This document shows, piece by piece, positions 33,892-46,227 of a stretch of 64,000 nt of DNA. Both the position numbers and the translations under genes were made by a program. Every line of letters starts with the position of its first letter. The stretch's first letter is position 1. A model generated the notes under the pieces. The model did not search any database and was not told the DNA's origin. It saw nothing but the letters and a program-made list of their open reading frames with translations. The stretch is from Isoetes taiwanensis (lineage: Eukaryota; Streptophyta; Lycopodiopsida; Isoetales; Isoetaceae): the NCBI GenBank assembly GCA_021234155.1, contig JAJEKV010000105.1, positions 1,211,884-1,275,883 of the forward strand. Direction: 5' to 3'.

Positions 33892-34367
33892 TACCTAAAA
33901 CTCACAAATATAGCTTGTTGTTGTGCTCCGTTGGGGCCCTAAAGGATGAGTATCAAAAAATAAATGCCCCAAATGCTCTTCAATGTCGATGCTAAGAAGT
34001 TCTTTCAAATACAAAAGTTATGGAATTTTCAGAGCAAATGTATGCAATAGGCCGTATAAATCTATAGCATTGCTTAAGATAACTTTCATGGATTTAAATA
34101 AGATCAGGTTTATCTAAGGTTTGCATAAGGTTCACAAAAATCAACAAGAAACTAAGAATAAAGCACTAACCTAGGAAGACCTCCAGACATACAGCGAAAA
34201 GCAAAAAAATGTACACAAAGAAATAAATAAAAAAATTAGAGAATCTTACACGAATCGTCAAAGAAAGTAGAAAGAAAACTTGCAGCCCAGAATTCTACAA
34301 GTTCTACCGAAGAACCCCTCTCCTTCTCGGATCAAGCAATAATTGCATCAGGCCCCTGTAAAACTCA
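33892..34367 (+). repeat. Large direct repeat, copy 2
   Basis: Counterpart of 30628-31147; it lacks the insertion carrying the satellite core (here the site reads GCAATAGGCCGTATAAATC) and lacks the TTATC expansion. It lies between two purine tracts. Confidence 0.85.
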
Positions 34368-34838
34368 ACTAAAGCACTGCAACGCTACCAAATCCACAAA
34401 AAGACGACCTGAAAGCAGAATGCAAAACCTTGATGTAACCAGGGCAAACTAAGGTTTTCTGCCATCGCTGCCCCCTCAGTCCGCCGCCCCACTTTCATGA
34501 AGTCCTCCAATCCCTCTCTGCAGAAACATGCCAAGGTGCCCCTACCATAATTGGCCGAAGCAGCTTCTTGGTGGTTTATAGAACCTCCCCTACATTGTGA
34601 TGGAGCTCCACCAAGCCATATCCCAGCAAAGGGATGCAACCTTAATCCGAACTGCCTTATTGAATCCTAATGAGCCTTAATGCCATTGGACAACAACCAA
34701 CCCATCCTCTAACACTACTAATGCACGTGCACAAATGATCTCCACCATCCTACTAGCCATCCAAAACGATCTCGGCCGTCGAAACCAAAAGCCCACCTAT
34801 CGGCCCATCAATGAAAGCTTTGCCTCTTGACAACCCAA
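34368..34838. other. Spacer after repeat copy 2
   Basis: A minus frame at 34385-34639 has no domain that I recognise. Nothing else supported. Confidence 0.35.
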
Positions 34839-35056
34839 AAAAAAAAAGCAAAAGGTCAAAAAAGGAAATAAAGGAAAAGAGAAAAAATTAAAATGAGGAA
34901 AAATAAAAAAGGAAAAAGAAAAAAAAGTTAAAAGAAAGAGGGAAAAAGAAAAAAAAAGGGAAGTAAAAAAAGGGAGTAAAAATGGATAGGGAAAAAAAGA
35001 AAAAGGAAAAGAAGGTAAAAAAAGAAAAAGAAAGAAAGAAAAGAAGGAAAAACAAA
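34839..35056 (+). repeat. ~215-bp purine-rich tract (plus strand)
   Basis: A/G-rich with few pyrimidines, composition like 33026-33502, on the same strand. Confidence 0.9.
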
Positions 35057-35735
35057 ACTAGCGGTAGTGCAGGCTTGGGGAAGGGGTGTTTTCACGTTTT
35101 TAAGGTTTTATAGATTTCAAATTTTGAGGCTTTGTTTAGACGCTGAGAGAAGTTTGATATAGAAGGTTACAAAGATTGTTTGTCGTCATTTGAAATGGTA
35201 TTAATGACGTTTGTTAAAAGGTTTTTGTAGTATTCAAATAGGTGTTACAGGATTGTGTCAATTGGCTAGATATTGCAAATAAGTAATGTTGAGTAGCTAC
35301 AACAAATATGAATTGTAGGTATGCAAAAGAAGATATATTTTAGTGTGCTTTAGGATGAATAATTGTGTTGAATTCCAATGTGCATAGAAGTTCCATTTTT
35401 AGGGACAATTACATATAGGATGATTGTTCAAATGAGCAAGTTTTGTTTTAATGTTTAGTCATCACAGTGGATGTTAAGGTAGCAATAGTAAAAATGGTAA
35501 AATATCATGCATGTACATTCATAGTATTTTGTACTGAAGATAATGGCTAAAGCTAGTATTGTCATGGTTGTGGTGGATGTCCATTACATAGGTACATGTA
35601 ACTTTGTTTCTTGTTGTTGGAGTTGTTGCTTCGCATGTTTGTTAAGGAATATGAAATTTTTAAATGGTTAGGAGATTATTGTGCTTGATATGAATAAATA
35701 ATAAGCATTTTATCTTGTATGCAATTGTTGCTACA
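35057..35735. other. AT-rich DNA at the 3' side of the Helitron relic
   Basis: No gene. A Helitron 3' end (CTRR preceded by a hairpin) would be expected here for a leftward element; I could not identify one confidently. Confidence 0.3.
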
Positions 35736-35739
35736 TCAA

Positions 35740-37600
35740 GAGTTTTATGTCTTTTGACAACTGTTTCCTGTCTTTTATTCATGACAACAAGACGTACAAT
35801 AGTGCTGGGGTGAATGCTCTTTTCATGTCCATTAATGCATTGCCTTCTATTGTAGAGCTTTGGCTTTTGTGTCCCGTCATGGCACACGCTAGTGCAAGTG
35901 GGAATGTTCTCTTGAAGATGGTCTTGAGCCCTTGATTTCTGTATTCAACGAGTGTTCACTTGATGTGCATGTGCTGGAGAGAGTTGTCAATGTGAACCAT
36001 GATGCCTTTCACTTCTCATGTTAGTTCATTTGTCTTTACGTATGTGATTATGCTTGTTGTTCCATTGACTATTTCTCCCGGTATATCCATGTTGGTGATA
36101 TTTCTGCATCCTACTGTGATGTAAGGTATTTGGTGGAATGCTGGGTCTTCAATCCAATCATCCATTTTGTCTTCTGTTGCTGCATTGGTGTGGGCTGGTA
36201 TCTTGTAAACATGGTTGCTAAGCAACATGTTGACCGCGACCATTGTGTAATATCGAATGCCCTCGTGGTGCGTGCACAACACTCTGGTGTTACTGCCAAT
36301 TTTGCTGATTGCCTCTTCTTTGTCGATGATGAGAGCTTGCTTTGAGTGGATCGTCTTACTCCGATGATGTTGAGAAATGTTGTGTACTCTGGATCAGAGG
36401 AGTGCCTGATTGATTTCGTCAGATGGTGCTTCTTTGCTTGCATAACATACGAGCGATTTGTGAAGATGCACAGCTTGCACACGTTGTCGATGTCTCTCTT
36501 TTTGTGCTTGCATATGGGTGGGAGTTGAGTATGATCGCCGACGAAGATTATTGCTCGTGTTTTTAAGAATTCGTTTGCTGGTTGCTTTGTCGCTTCTTCA
36601 ATTTGTCTGATTATTATATTGAGGTTGGTGTTACCATCATGTGTCACTCACCATATCTGTAGTGAGGGTGAAGAATGTTGGGACGCCCCATTTGTTGACC
36701 ATTGCAAGAAGGTCTTTGAGATGCTTTCTGTGGTATTCAGGCGTGTTTGGGATGCTCTTGGCTTTCTGGAGTACTATTCTATTGTGTTTATGGACTTTGA
36801 GATGATGAGCGATTGGCACATTCGGTACATTATTAGCATGTAGGGCTTGTATAGCATGAACAGAGAGAAAATGCAAGAGATTCGTGACTTTAGATAGACA
36901 TTGAAGTCGGTGTGGCGTCGATGCATTCCGGCTCCTTTAAGAAATAGGAAGGGCATGCTTCTAGTGTTACTGGTGTTTGTACGGTGTAGTGGTTGATGAT
37001 GGTTCCTTCTATTGTAATTGGTAATGGTTTCTTGTCTCGGTATTAGAGACAGAAGGTGGTATATGTTGTTTTGCTGGAAGGTGGTGGATGTATCTTGGAT
37101 GTTGGTTGGTTTGGTTGAGTTCCATCCAAGAGATTAGTGGGTTGTTCAATAGGCATCTCTCCTGGCATTTGCCTACGATTATATTGTTCATCCGTTCTCA
37201 ACAATCATGGATACGTGCATCGTTGAGAGCATTTGGATATAGAATGTTGGAAGCGTGAGTATGTATCGAATCTGTGTAGGAGATGATGTCCACGTGGTTG
37301 GTGGATGGTAGAGCTTGTTGTTTTTCAGATAGTTGCAGAGGAAGGGATTGAATAGGCAACATGGATGATCTTCATTTGCACTTCGCCTTTTCTTCCATAT
37401 CTACGTTGTGTCCTTGTGAAAAGTTGGCTTGTCACAGAATGCACATATGTGCATGTTTGTTTGAATTGTTTGGCAATCCTCTTTCCATTCTGCCGCATAT
37501 TGAGTTACACTTGGCGAATCTCTTGTTCATAGCAGTCGCGCTTGCTTACTTTGTTGGGTTATTTGTCTTGCTGCTTATCTTCGTTGGTGCATTGCTTGAT
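35740..37600 (-). mobile_element. Helitron relic: Rep N-terminal part fused to Pif1-type helicase C-terminal part
   Basis: Read right to left: a zinc-finger-like segment (CAFCDKPTFHKD, ~37415-37450), further low-identity segments, then GVPTFFTLTTDMVSDT (~36640-36690), the start of the Helitron Rep block ('G.PtfF.TlT.d'). Within a few bases comes helicase sequence: AIIFVGDHTQLPPI (motif III, ~36510-36550), VGCRNITNMDIPGEIVNGTT (~36040-36110) and FPLALACAMTGHKSQSSTIE (~35835-35895, motifs V/VI), ending ALLYVLLS. The HUH and tyrosine catalytic part of Rep and the helicase Walker A are missing between them. Several frameshifts and stops. Intact elements move by rolling-circle replication; this one is dead and internally deleted. 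Confidence 0.75.
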
Positions 37601-37610
37601 GTTCCATGAT

Positions 37611-38900
37611 CGTTTGCCTAGAGGGGATTCAAAAGTGGTGTTGTGTGATTAGGTGTAATATATATAATCCTGGTAGCTATTATGCAATGTAGAAAAATAT
37701 TTTGGTTTGACATAGGAGGTAGGGTTCATTCAATCTATGACTATGTAATCTATTTTGAACAAAGCAATATGGACTTTGTATCAAACATACATTCAAATAG
37801 CTGTACTGCTATGGAGTAGTTAAAATCACTTTGATAGCTTTCATTAGTTCATCTTGTGGTTTTCAAAGATATATGCATTTAGAAGCACAAGTAACATGCA
37901 GACATGCATAGACAATGATCTCATGAGCATATATGAAGATAGACAGTAGTTATACTAAATAGGAAACTATTATAAAGTTCTAAATTCATCCTAGAATATT
38001 TTAGAAGCAGGTTATATTACCACATGATTGATGGAAGATAATAGACTTTGTTAATGACTTTTTGGATTTTCAGATTGATTATACTCCAAGTTTAATAGTT
38101 TGTTTGGATATAAAAATAGGGTTTTGAGCATTAACATAAGAGGTCGTTTACGAATAACAATAGCTCCATGATGCGGCACATGAGGTGGACTAGTAGTTTT
38201 TAATTTCTGTGTTCCCATGGTGCCAAATCATGCAAAGAGTGGGAAGTGTTCAACAGACTTTGATTGGACTGTGAGGTGGCGAGAGATGAATGAGGTGCGG
38301 CTGTCATGCCCCGCTTAGCTTATGGGTGATCGGTGTCCCATCTTGAATGAAATACCACTCTCTCGTCTAAGGGTGTCTAACTGATCAAGGATTCACACCC
38401 CCCCGTTGCAATTTCTTGTAGACTTCCAGGGCCAGTTAAAGAGAGAGCATGTGGCACAATCATGTTTTTGCAAACTCTAGATATGTACCAGCATAATGAT
38501 ATTACCGTGCTAAGACAACTACGACGCATTTCTACCATCAACATGCAACGGCAGCGAAGATAGAATACAAATTGATGACAACATGAAACAAGCAATCCCT
38601 ACATCTATATTATTGCCTTTATATATGAATACATATAAGTATATGTTTTATGAAGTATGCTCTTTTGCTTGAATGCTTTCCTATAGCACCTATGTTGTTG
38701 TATGCTTCAAAATGCCTTAAAAAAATGTAACTTTGGCTGGTTTTATATCCATTTCGTTTATGTTGTCAAGAAGACCAGTGACTACTGCTTACCATCACAT
38801 TACTGCTGAGCACCACCAGCATTGAATCATCATTTACATTGAAAATGTTGTTAACATAGTGAAGCAGTAAGCAGAAGGCAATTTGCCTTCAGTATTGCAG
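37611..38900. other. AT-rich intergenic DNA
   Basis: No supported gene. Short minus frames near 38377-38595 have no recognisable domain. Confidence 0.4.
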
Positions 38901-38914
38901 TTGGATTTATGAAG

Positions 38915-40293
38915 TTACTGTACATGATAACCTTTCTTGTTTATAAGACCTTGGCCATTTGTAAGTATGCATGGTTCTTTCTTGTTTGCCAATGTAATCA
39001 ACCAGTTAGCAGAAGGCAATTTGTCTTCAGTGACAAATCCACTTAGTGACACTTGTGTAGGAAGTTTGAACATGGTTTTAAAAACCTTGCCTTTCGAAGT
39101 TCCTGCCATATAACATAAATCCATGTGTTTAAGTGCATGTACATTGTACCTTATACCAGATGGAATGTTTGCTACGTCATGCTGATAAATAATCAATATT
39201 ATTTTAAATGCAGCTAACAATGTAGTTAATTATCTTTTTGCAATTTCTGCTTTCTAAATTTCTGGCTCCAAAACAGTTGGGTTATCTACTTCCAAACCCA
39301 TTCGAGACAACCCATTTTCCACCACCACCCACCCTAGATCATCTATCAAATCTCACAGTCCAATCGTATAATTTATGGTAGGCAATCTATCTTTAGATGG
39401 TGAAAATTATGCTTTGGCAATCTTGCGATTCCATCAGTAATCCATGGTGGCATTGATATACATTTGGGGCTTCCAAATAGGTGACCCAAAGAGCCAGAAT
39501 GCTCAACCTCTGGAATTAAACCACGATGACGATTATAAAAGTAAACTGCTAATAGCTCTCCGCAAATGCTTAGAAATGTCAATTTAGTTCTTGCATCTTT
39601 TTGTTGCTATAATAAATTTGTTCAAACATTATTGTACATAAAGTTATTGTTTGACAACTGGTTATCTAAATGATGACATACTTGGAAATGGAATGTCAAA
39701 CAACGTGTGTGTGAGAAGGAACTTCTGAGCGTGCCCAGACATGTGTCCTTAGTAGCAAGCATTTGCTGAATAACACCATAGAATGTTGGACTCCATACTT
39801 TTGATCTCAATTCGATGAACTAGACATTTAGAAGTTGCAGTGTGCAATTATAGAAAAACAAAGTAACCTACACTTAAATCTAAATCTGACCTTGAATACT
39901 TGAAATCGTTGAATGCAGAGAGTGAAATAGCCTGCATCTTTGATGAGTGTTGCGAAGTACTCTTTGTTTGACAAGCTGATCCGCCTATCCACTTCATGTG
40001 CAACTTCTTGGAATGAAACTATCATGTGTACACCCAAAATGTAGTTGCATTTTGTTGACCGGGTATACATGCACTCCATCTCAATGGAATTGCTGAAATA
40101 ATTCCGTTATTTGACAGGTCACCAGCTGCAGCCTTTGCACTGCTACTGTACATCCTTTGTTGGAATTACCCTTTTCGATAACCTCGAATACGACTTTGTT
40201 GCCAATCCTCAGCTTGCTTGGAGGTATCCTCCAGTATATTGTTGTTGCATAGGGAAGCAGTTTGAAATGCAAGCGGCATGTGGCTCTTAACAT
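38915..40293 (-). pseudogene. Unrecognised coding-like segments, probably a decayed multi-exon gene
   Basis: Five minus-strand open segments follow one another. 40081-40293 has TTIYWRIPPSKLRIGNKVVF and then EVIEKG. 39828-40079 has AHEVDRRISLSNKEYFATLI. Then come 39622-39810, 39373-39582 (FLSICGELLAVYFYNRHRGL) and 38915-39220 (KVFKTMFKLPTQVSLSGFVT). Their composition looks like protein rather than chance, and some ends fall near possible splice sites, but the joins that I tried are out of phase or hit stops. I do not recognise the family. It may be a pseudogene or a transposon-captured gene fragment. Confidence 0.3.
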
Positions 40294-40756
40294 TCATGGC
40301 AAGACTAAAAAAACACTGTCATAACAAACTTGATAGAGTTACTAAAATTTGCAAATGTGATTGTATCCTTGAAAAGCTTCCATCAAGTAATGGGGCACTG
40401 TTTAGTTTCTGCCCAATAAATCTCTATTGCTGTTCATCATTGAGAAACTGCACTAGCCAACCCATCAATCCCATCTGACATGAAATAGAAAAATATATTT
40501 AGGTGAATACAACAGAACCATGAATAATAACTATCTAGTAATACATATACACAAGAATGGACCAAAGAACCAGTGTGAAGACAGAAGAAAAACCTATAAA
40601 CTTTTTCGTTTTCCACATAACAGTATTGTTTGCTGCAATACGGGCTTTGACAACATATGTATTCTCTACTGTAAAGACTCTAATGGTTAAGATTCATAGA
40701 CATTTGAAGCATTTTGATCCATTGTATTGCTGTCTATTGATTTTGCAAAATTAACA
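40294..40756. other. AT-rich spacer
   Basis: Nothing supported; a plus frame at 40557-40754 has no recognisable domain. Confidence 0.35.
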
Positions 40757-41805
40757 TTGTTCTCGGGCATTCTAGAAGGAGCTCGCATGAAAACGACAAA
40801 AACCTCCATAGATAGGCTCCTCATTCATCTCAGCAGATTTTCTACAACGGTGGATAGTGGGTAGCCGCGCACATGCGAACTACTCACGAAGAAAAAATAA
40901 AAGGAACGTCCAATTATACAACTTGGACCCCATGAAATACAATGTTAATAGATGTTTGTTTGTACCACCGAAGCTTATCAACGGATTAAAAATCCCTTCG
41001 GTTTGAGGAAAAACCTAGTGATAAAGCCTTCGGCAAGGGGCTTGGACAAACGTATAATCTGAGAATTCGCCTCCCAAAAACCCAATGGAGAAGTCGGTCA
41101 CGGGCCGGCCAACCCCCCACCGACAACACCAACACGAACAAATGACAAACAAACCTCCCAAAGTGGAGGGGTGATCAATGCATGCCACGCAACAACAAAA
41201 TAAAACCTCTTCAAATAGAGGGGTAATCACGCCGCGTCAAAGCGACAAAATACATTAAACAATTAAGGGAGGAGGTGGATTACAGCAAAAGAGAATAGGA
41301 TACCACGTGAGAGAGAAGAGGAAGCGCCGATGAGATAAGAAGAACCCTTAATATAATCAACCGTGAGAAGGATAGGATGCATGCCTCCTTCTAGAATGTC
41401 AACAGGGCTCTGATCGATGGTATTCTAGAAAGAGCTCGCGATGAAAAATCCATTAAAACCTCCCGAATAGAAGAGAACTTCCATATCAAAATGGGATCGA
41501 GGACGAAGGTCAAAAAGATTATGGCTAAAGAAGAGGCAGGTCGAGAAAGGACATGGCACAAAGATGAAAGAAACGCTTAACCGGTCAATCCAAGCATGGT
41601 GAAGCCCCCCTCCCCCACTGGTTACAAAGAAAAGAGAATAGGGTACTACTGAGAGAGAAGAGGAAGCACCGATGAGACGTCGAAGAAGAACCCCGCCTAA
41701 TATAGCGATCAACCAGAGAAGGCATGCATGCATGCAAGACATGCATGCTCGCTTCTTCTAGAATGTCGATCCGAGGGCTCGGATCGATGGCATTTTCTCA
41801 GAAAG
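40757..41805. repeat. Diverged tandem repeat of a ~360-650-bp unit
   Basis: The phrase CATTCTAGAAGGAGCTCGCATG (40768) recurs as TATTCTAGAAAGAGCTCGCGATG (41419). The block from AGAGAAGAGGAAGCGCCGATGAG to TCTAGAATGTC (41311-41400) recurs at 41650-41768 with AGAGAAGAGGAAGCACCGATGAG. Units are interleaved and diverged. Near 41728 there is a CATGCATGCATGCA run. Confidence 0.6.
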
Positions 41806-43015
41806 CAACATTGCCTCCACAAGTCCCTGTCGACACAACATCATGTAATCATGGTAATCTTTCCCAATATGGGTAGTTGTCTTCTGCATGTTTCCCAAGA
41901 ATAGCTAGAAAATATCAAAGATTACACTGGCATACCTGAATAAAAAGGTGATAAACCTTGTTTGAGCCGGATCTACGTGATTTGGTGCATGTAGAAGTTC
42001 TTGGATTCCACAAGGGTTTGTTTCATCAGTAATAGCTGGCCTCCAGCCTCGAGAAAATCTTATAACATTGAAACCGGAGAAAGAAAGGAACAAAATATGA
42101 CCATCTCAATAATGGAGCCTTTTACTCACCGAATCCTCATTAAGCATAGAGAGAGGCGCATCGTCTTGAGGATATACATTAGGATGGAAAAAGCCCCGCA
42201 GGGAACTTGCACTTTGGAGGTTTACTAGGATAATCTTCACTCTAGATGAATAGCGTGAGAAAATAACCTCCTTCTCAATCAGGCTAGGGTAGCAATAAAA
42301 CATCATCGTAAAAGTAAAGCGGGCATAGAAAATAATATATTCCACACTACATCGACATGCATATTGACAGCAGTTGGCTATTTTATGAAATAACCAAACT
42401 CGTAGCCAAACATTATGCCATATTAAATCCTTTTCTTTGCTTGAAAAGAATACTAGGTTAAGATACTTACCCTAGCCTTTTCGGTAAGCCGCGACCGCCA
42501 AATCATCGTTTCACAAATCCATCAGCCGAATTCGGTTCGGGTCGAAATCCCTGCAGGATCATAAGAATATCAATAATTTTCAACAAATGTGCTCTAGAGC
42601 TAGAAAACAGGATTATATTGACAAAGCCCGTGCTAATAGAATAAAGAAAATATTAGGAATGAACAAAAACTTCTACTTCCCCTTGTAGTCTAACCAAAAG
42701 GCCTTTATCAAATGTTTTGAAGCAATTAAAAGTCTTGATGATAGTAAAGCCACAACTTAGAACCAACTTACCCTCGTAAAGAAAGGCCTCAGATGCAAAC
42801 AGCTTAAGTTACAAATATGTAGCACAATAACAGGGGGTTACTTTTAGATTTTTATACGTTTTTTCACATGGTTTTTCTATGATTTCGTTGTTGTATTCGT
42901 TGAGGTGTACTAAATAGTATTTCTAGAGTGCACCCTTTATGGCCATTGATTTTCGTTGGTTGGAACAATCCGGGGGTTGTTGTCTTTCTCTGCGATGTGT
43001 TTGTGCATGAACCAT
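41806..43015. other. Intergenic DNA with one copy of the satellite core
   Basis: 42814-42839 carries the 26-nt core shared with the satellite (one mismatch), followed by TTACTTTT as at 30811. No gene supported. Confidence 0.5.
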
Positions 43016-43017
43016 CG

Positions 43018-43172
43018 CCATGTGTATGCATGTGTGGACATGCATGTGCATGTTCATGTGCATGTGCATATATGCATGTGCATGTATATGCATGTGCATG
43101 TGTATTGTATGTGCAAGTGCAAGTGCATGTGCATGTGTGCATGTGTGTGCATGTGTGCATATGCATGTACTT
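43018..43172. repeat. Degenerate (TGTGCA)n / (TGCATG)n microsatellite
   Basis: Alternating purine-pyrimidine DNA built of TGTGCATG-type units. His/Cys-rich frames in both directions are artefacts. Confidence 0.9.
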
Positions 43173-43646
43173 GCCCTTGGATTCTTATTGCCGAGTGGAT
43201 TTTACTACCACGATGGATTTTTGCTCACACTTACAAAGGTATTTGTTTTTAATGTTTCTTCGCTAGCATAATGTTTTTTTTTACAAGGTATTGGTTTCGA
43301 TTCTACAATGTGGCGTCAAAAAAACCTTTTGTTTCTTTCCTAAGATTTGTCAAGTAGATTCAAGTTTAGGCCCTCTGCTTTGCTTCCAACTCTTGATATT
43401 CCTCGTCACGGATTGTTCATAGCAGCCTACTTTTAGTTTAATCAACAAAACGATTCTTATGCACAATAACAAAGGATTATTCCACCTTTGGCCACAAGAA
43501 TGCATTTATATTGTAGGTTTGGAACTTTAATCAACCATAAGGTGAATCATGCATTACCTTTAAGCTAGAGATGTAGCATCCAAAATCATATGGATTGATA
43601 AACAATGGTGTCATTGTGAAAGAGAAATAGTTGTAGCGGAAGTAAC
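43173..43646. other. AT-rich spacer
   Basis: No gene or repeat supported. Confidence 0.35.
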
Positions 43647-44500
43647 AATATGTAGCATAATAACAGGGGTTTTCTTTGTGTTGCAAACTTTATGACTTTC
43701 GTAATAATGGGATCAATCGCCTATCTTTATGGTAATTTTACTTATGTTCTATTTGATTGTGATCAAATTCAAAAGCTACGTGATGAAAGGCTCAAATGAA
43801 TTCTAGTTTTTTTCTGATTTGAATTCTAAAATTTTTGTCGCATCCTGGGAGGTGATCGCCCCTAAGGCCCCCCGAGGAGGGTTTGCAACACAAAGTCTAT
43901 TAACATTCAACATATAAATCCCCAACACATAACAACCAACACATAACACCATTGATTAACAATCAACACGATAACTATTATCGATACATTAATTAAAAAC
44001 CATTGGGTCCTAAACATTTAAATTAAAATCCCCCTTTGGTTTGGGTGCATATTCACACTCCGGGTGACGAGGGCAGCCCGAGAGCCCTCATAATTGTATT
44101 TTTGCACGCACGAAATCAACACCATATAGTATTTAAGCTTGAAATCTTATAGTATTTTGCGAATCTTGTTATACAAGATAGCAAATTTTGTACTTGCATA
44201 CCCCCACAAACGAGGAATTTTACGCATGATATAGATTAAGGAATAAAGGGGTGAATATGCCTATCCAATGTACTCTCAAGGTCCTGAGTCACCCCAGTGA
44301 ATATGCACCCAAACCAAAGGGGGGTTTAAGGGGATTTTAATTTAAATGTGTTGGACCCAATGGTTGTGTTAATTAATGTCAATGGTAGTTATGTGTTGGT
44401 TGTTAATGTCAATGGTTGTTATGTGTTGGTTGTTATGTGTTGGGGATTTAATTTTTATATGTTGGATGTTAATAGTTTGTGTTGCAAAAACAAAATTTAA
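43647..44500 (+). mobile_element. Non-autonomous element with long inverted arms, copy 1
   Basis: The element starts with the satellite core (TAGCATAATAACAGGGG) and then a ~220-bp segment bounded by TTTGTGTTGCAAAC and its complement GTTTGCAACACAAA. Next is a foldback: left arm ~43895-44075 (CCAACACATAACAACC, CATTGGGTCC, TTTGGTTTGGGTGCATATTC), a ~215-bp centre, and a complementary right arm ~44290-44496 ending TTTGTGTTGCAAA. No coding capacity. The same structure occurs in reverse orientation at 57022-57867, so it is a defined repeat family and not a chance palindrome. The transposase source is unknown. Confidence 0.75.
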
Positions 44501-44548
44501 AAAGAGAAATTAACCTAAAAGTTACAGGAAGAGCAGAAAGGGGAAAAC

Positions 44549-44895
44549 GGTGAGACGCTTACATGAGGATAATTCATGCGGCATGCCTTGGCGCTCTTAC
44601 CAAGTTTACCTCTTGCGACAAGAAAAAATCGAGCACCAAAACCCCAAGGAGAAACAGAACAAGAAGACCATCACCATCGCGGACGGTGAGACGCTTACAT
44701 GAGGATGATTCATGCGGCATGCCTTGCGTTCTTCTGCCAAGCGACCTCTTGCAACAAGAAAAATCGAGCACCAAGACCATCGCCATCGCGGGGATCGTGG
44801 GGAATTTTCTTTACTTTCTAGTTTTCCTAACCATAGAAGCAAAATTAGACAGATCTAACGGCATGGAATCAATTTGGCCTACGAGGCATGACACG
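44549..44895. repeat. Dispersed repeat X, copy 1, with internal duplication
   Basis: GGTGAGACGCTTACATGAGG...GACAAGAAAAAATCGAGCACC occurs twice in tandem (44549-44640 and 44684-44772). The right part, AGCAAAATTAGACAGATCTA followed by GGCATGGAATCAATTTGGCC, matches 48190-48240. Confidence 0.8.
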
Positions 44896-46227
44896 TAGCA
44901 TAGCTAGAATTGCAGCTATTTGTGCACCTCAGGTTAGGCAACCCTGCTAAAGAAAATTTAAAGAAGGAAAAGATAAAAAAGAACTAGCAGAATTGTAGGG
45001 TTGGAAAGAAGGCTAGGTAGTTGGGTTTGTGTTGAAATTTTAATCGTAGTAATTTGAATTTTGGCGGCATGCGAAGAGAATATTCCCATCCATACCCAAA
45101 ATGTACTAATTTATGTCTTGTAATTTATAGCTTATTACTAGTTCCACAGTCACAAATTAACTACCCAGTAATATTCTTCTAAAAATACATAGAACGCAAC
45201 CAAACTACAATGGGTATGAATGGAAAAGATACATCTATGGCAAAATAAAATCAATTAACCAATAAAACTGATGATTGAACAACATATCAACAAATGGGCA
45301 CAGACAATAGGAATGGCATATGCTTGAACAACAAACAGTTAGGGCTAGAAAAGATTGAATGATGGGGCCTGTAGTAAGTAATAACAATATTTGTAAGTGC
45401 TAATACATCTTAAATTATTCCTTGCTTTTGCATTGACTGAAATAGCTTCACTGCCATCTTTTCATCTCATATTTGACATAAGCTGTCTAGTTTATAACTA
45501 TAAATAAGCATGCTATTCTTAGACTTTGCCAGTTTCCCAACAACTCCACAAGCATCTGTCTAGTTTATAACTATAAATAAGCATGCTATTCTTAGACTTT
45601 GCCAGTTTCCCAACAACTCCACAAGCATCACGTAATATGACTGTTGTCATCTCACATCTCTTCATATACTTCGAAAACATCCATCACATTCTGAAAATAT
45701 GCTGCAATAATGGCAGTCCGCAATACAACAGTTTGCTGAGAGAAACTCACAAATAAATTCCTTGCATCACACCTTGCTCCAGCATTTTCCATACATATTT
45801 ACACGTGCAACACTAATATCCGTATCCAGGTCAAGTTTGTTATGAACAAAATGAGACTAAGTTTTCTAAACTTCTAAAAGAGCAAAATATGATGACAAAC
45901 ATGACACTAGCAGGTACCACGAATTCCAAGCACATTATTTCAGATAAATTAAGTGCTTCCATGTTATGACCGTAATCTATATATGTTGCAATCATAGCAT
46001 TTCACAAGACCAAATCGTACTGTACCAACTTATCAAACATGCTCTGTGCTGGAATGTTCCAGGCTGTACAGGATATTGCCAAGGCCTTTATGAAAAGTTC
46101 GAACCAAAGCATGTCTACCCATGTCTAAAGGAAGGCACACACCTGAGCTGGAGTATGCAAGCCATCTTTTATTCTTAACAATATAACATACTGTTATGGC
46201 CAATATAACATACAATTTACAGCTCCT
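44896..46227. other. AT-rich intergenic DNA with an exact tandem duplication
   Basis: 45482-45628 holds two identical ~73-bp copies (CTGTCTAGTTTATAACTATA to CCACAAGCAT). Otherwise no gene supported; the part next to 46228 may be 3' UTR of the fragment at 46228-47100. Confidence 0.6.

Noticed and set aside
42864-43271. His/Thr-rich and Cys/Met-rich open frames
   Set aside because: Artefacts of the TGTGCA-type microsatellite in several frames.
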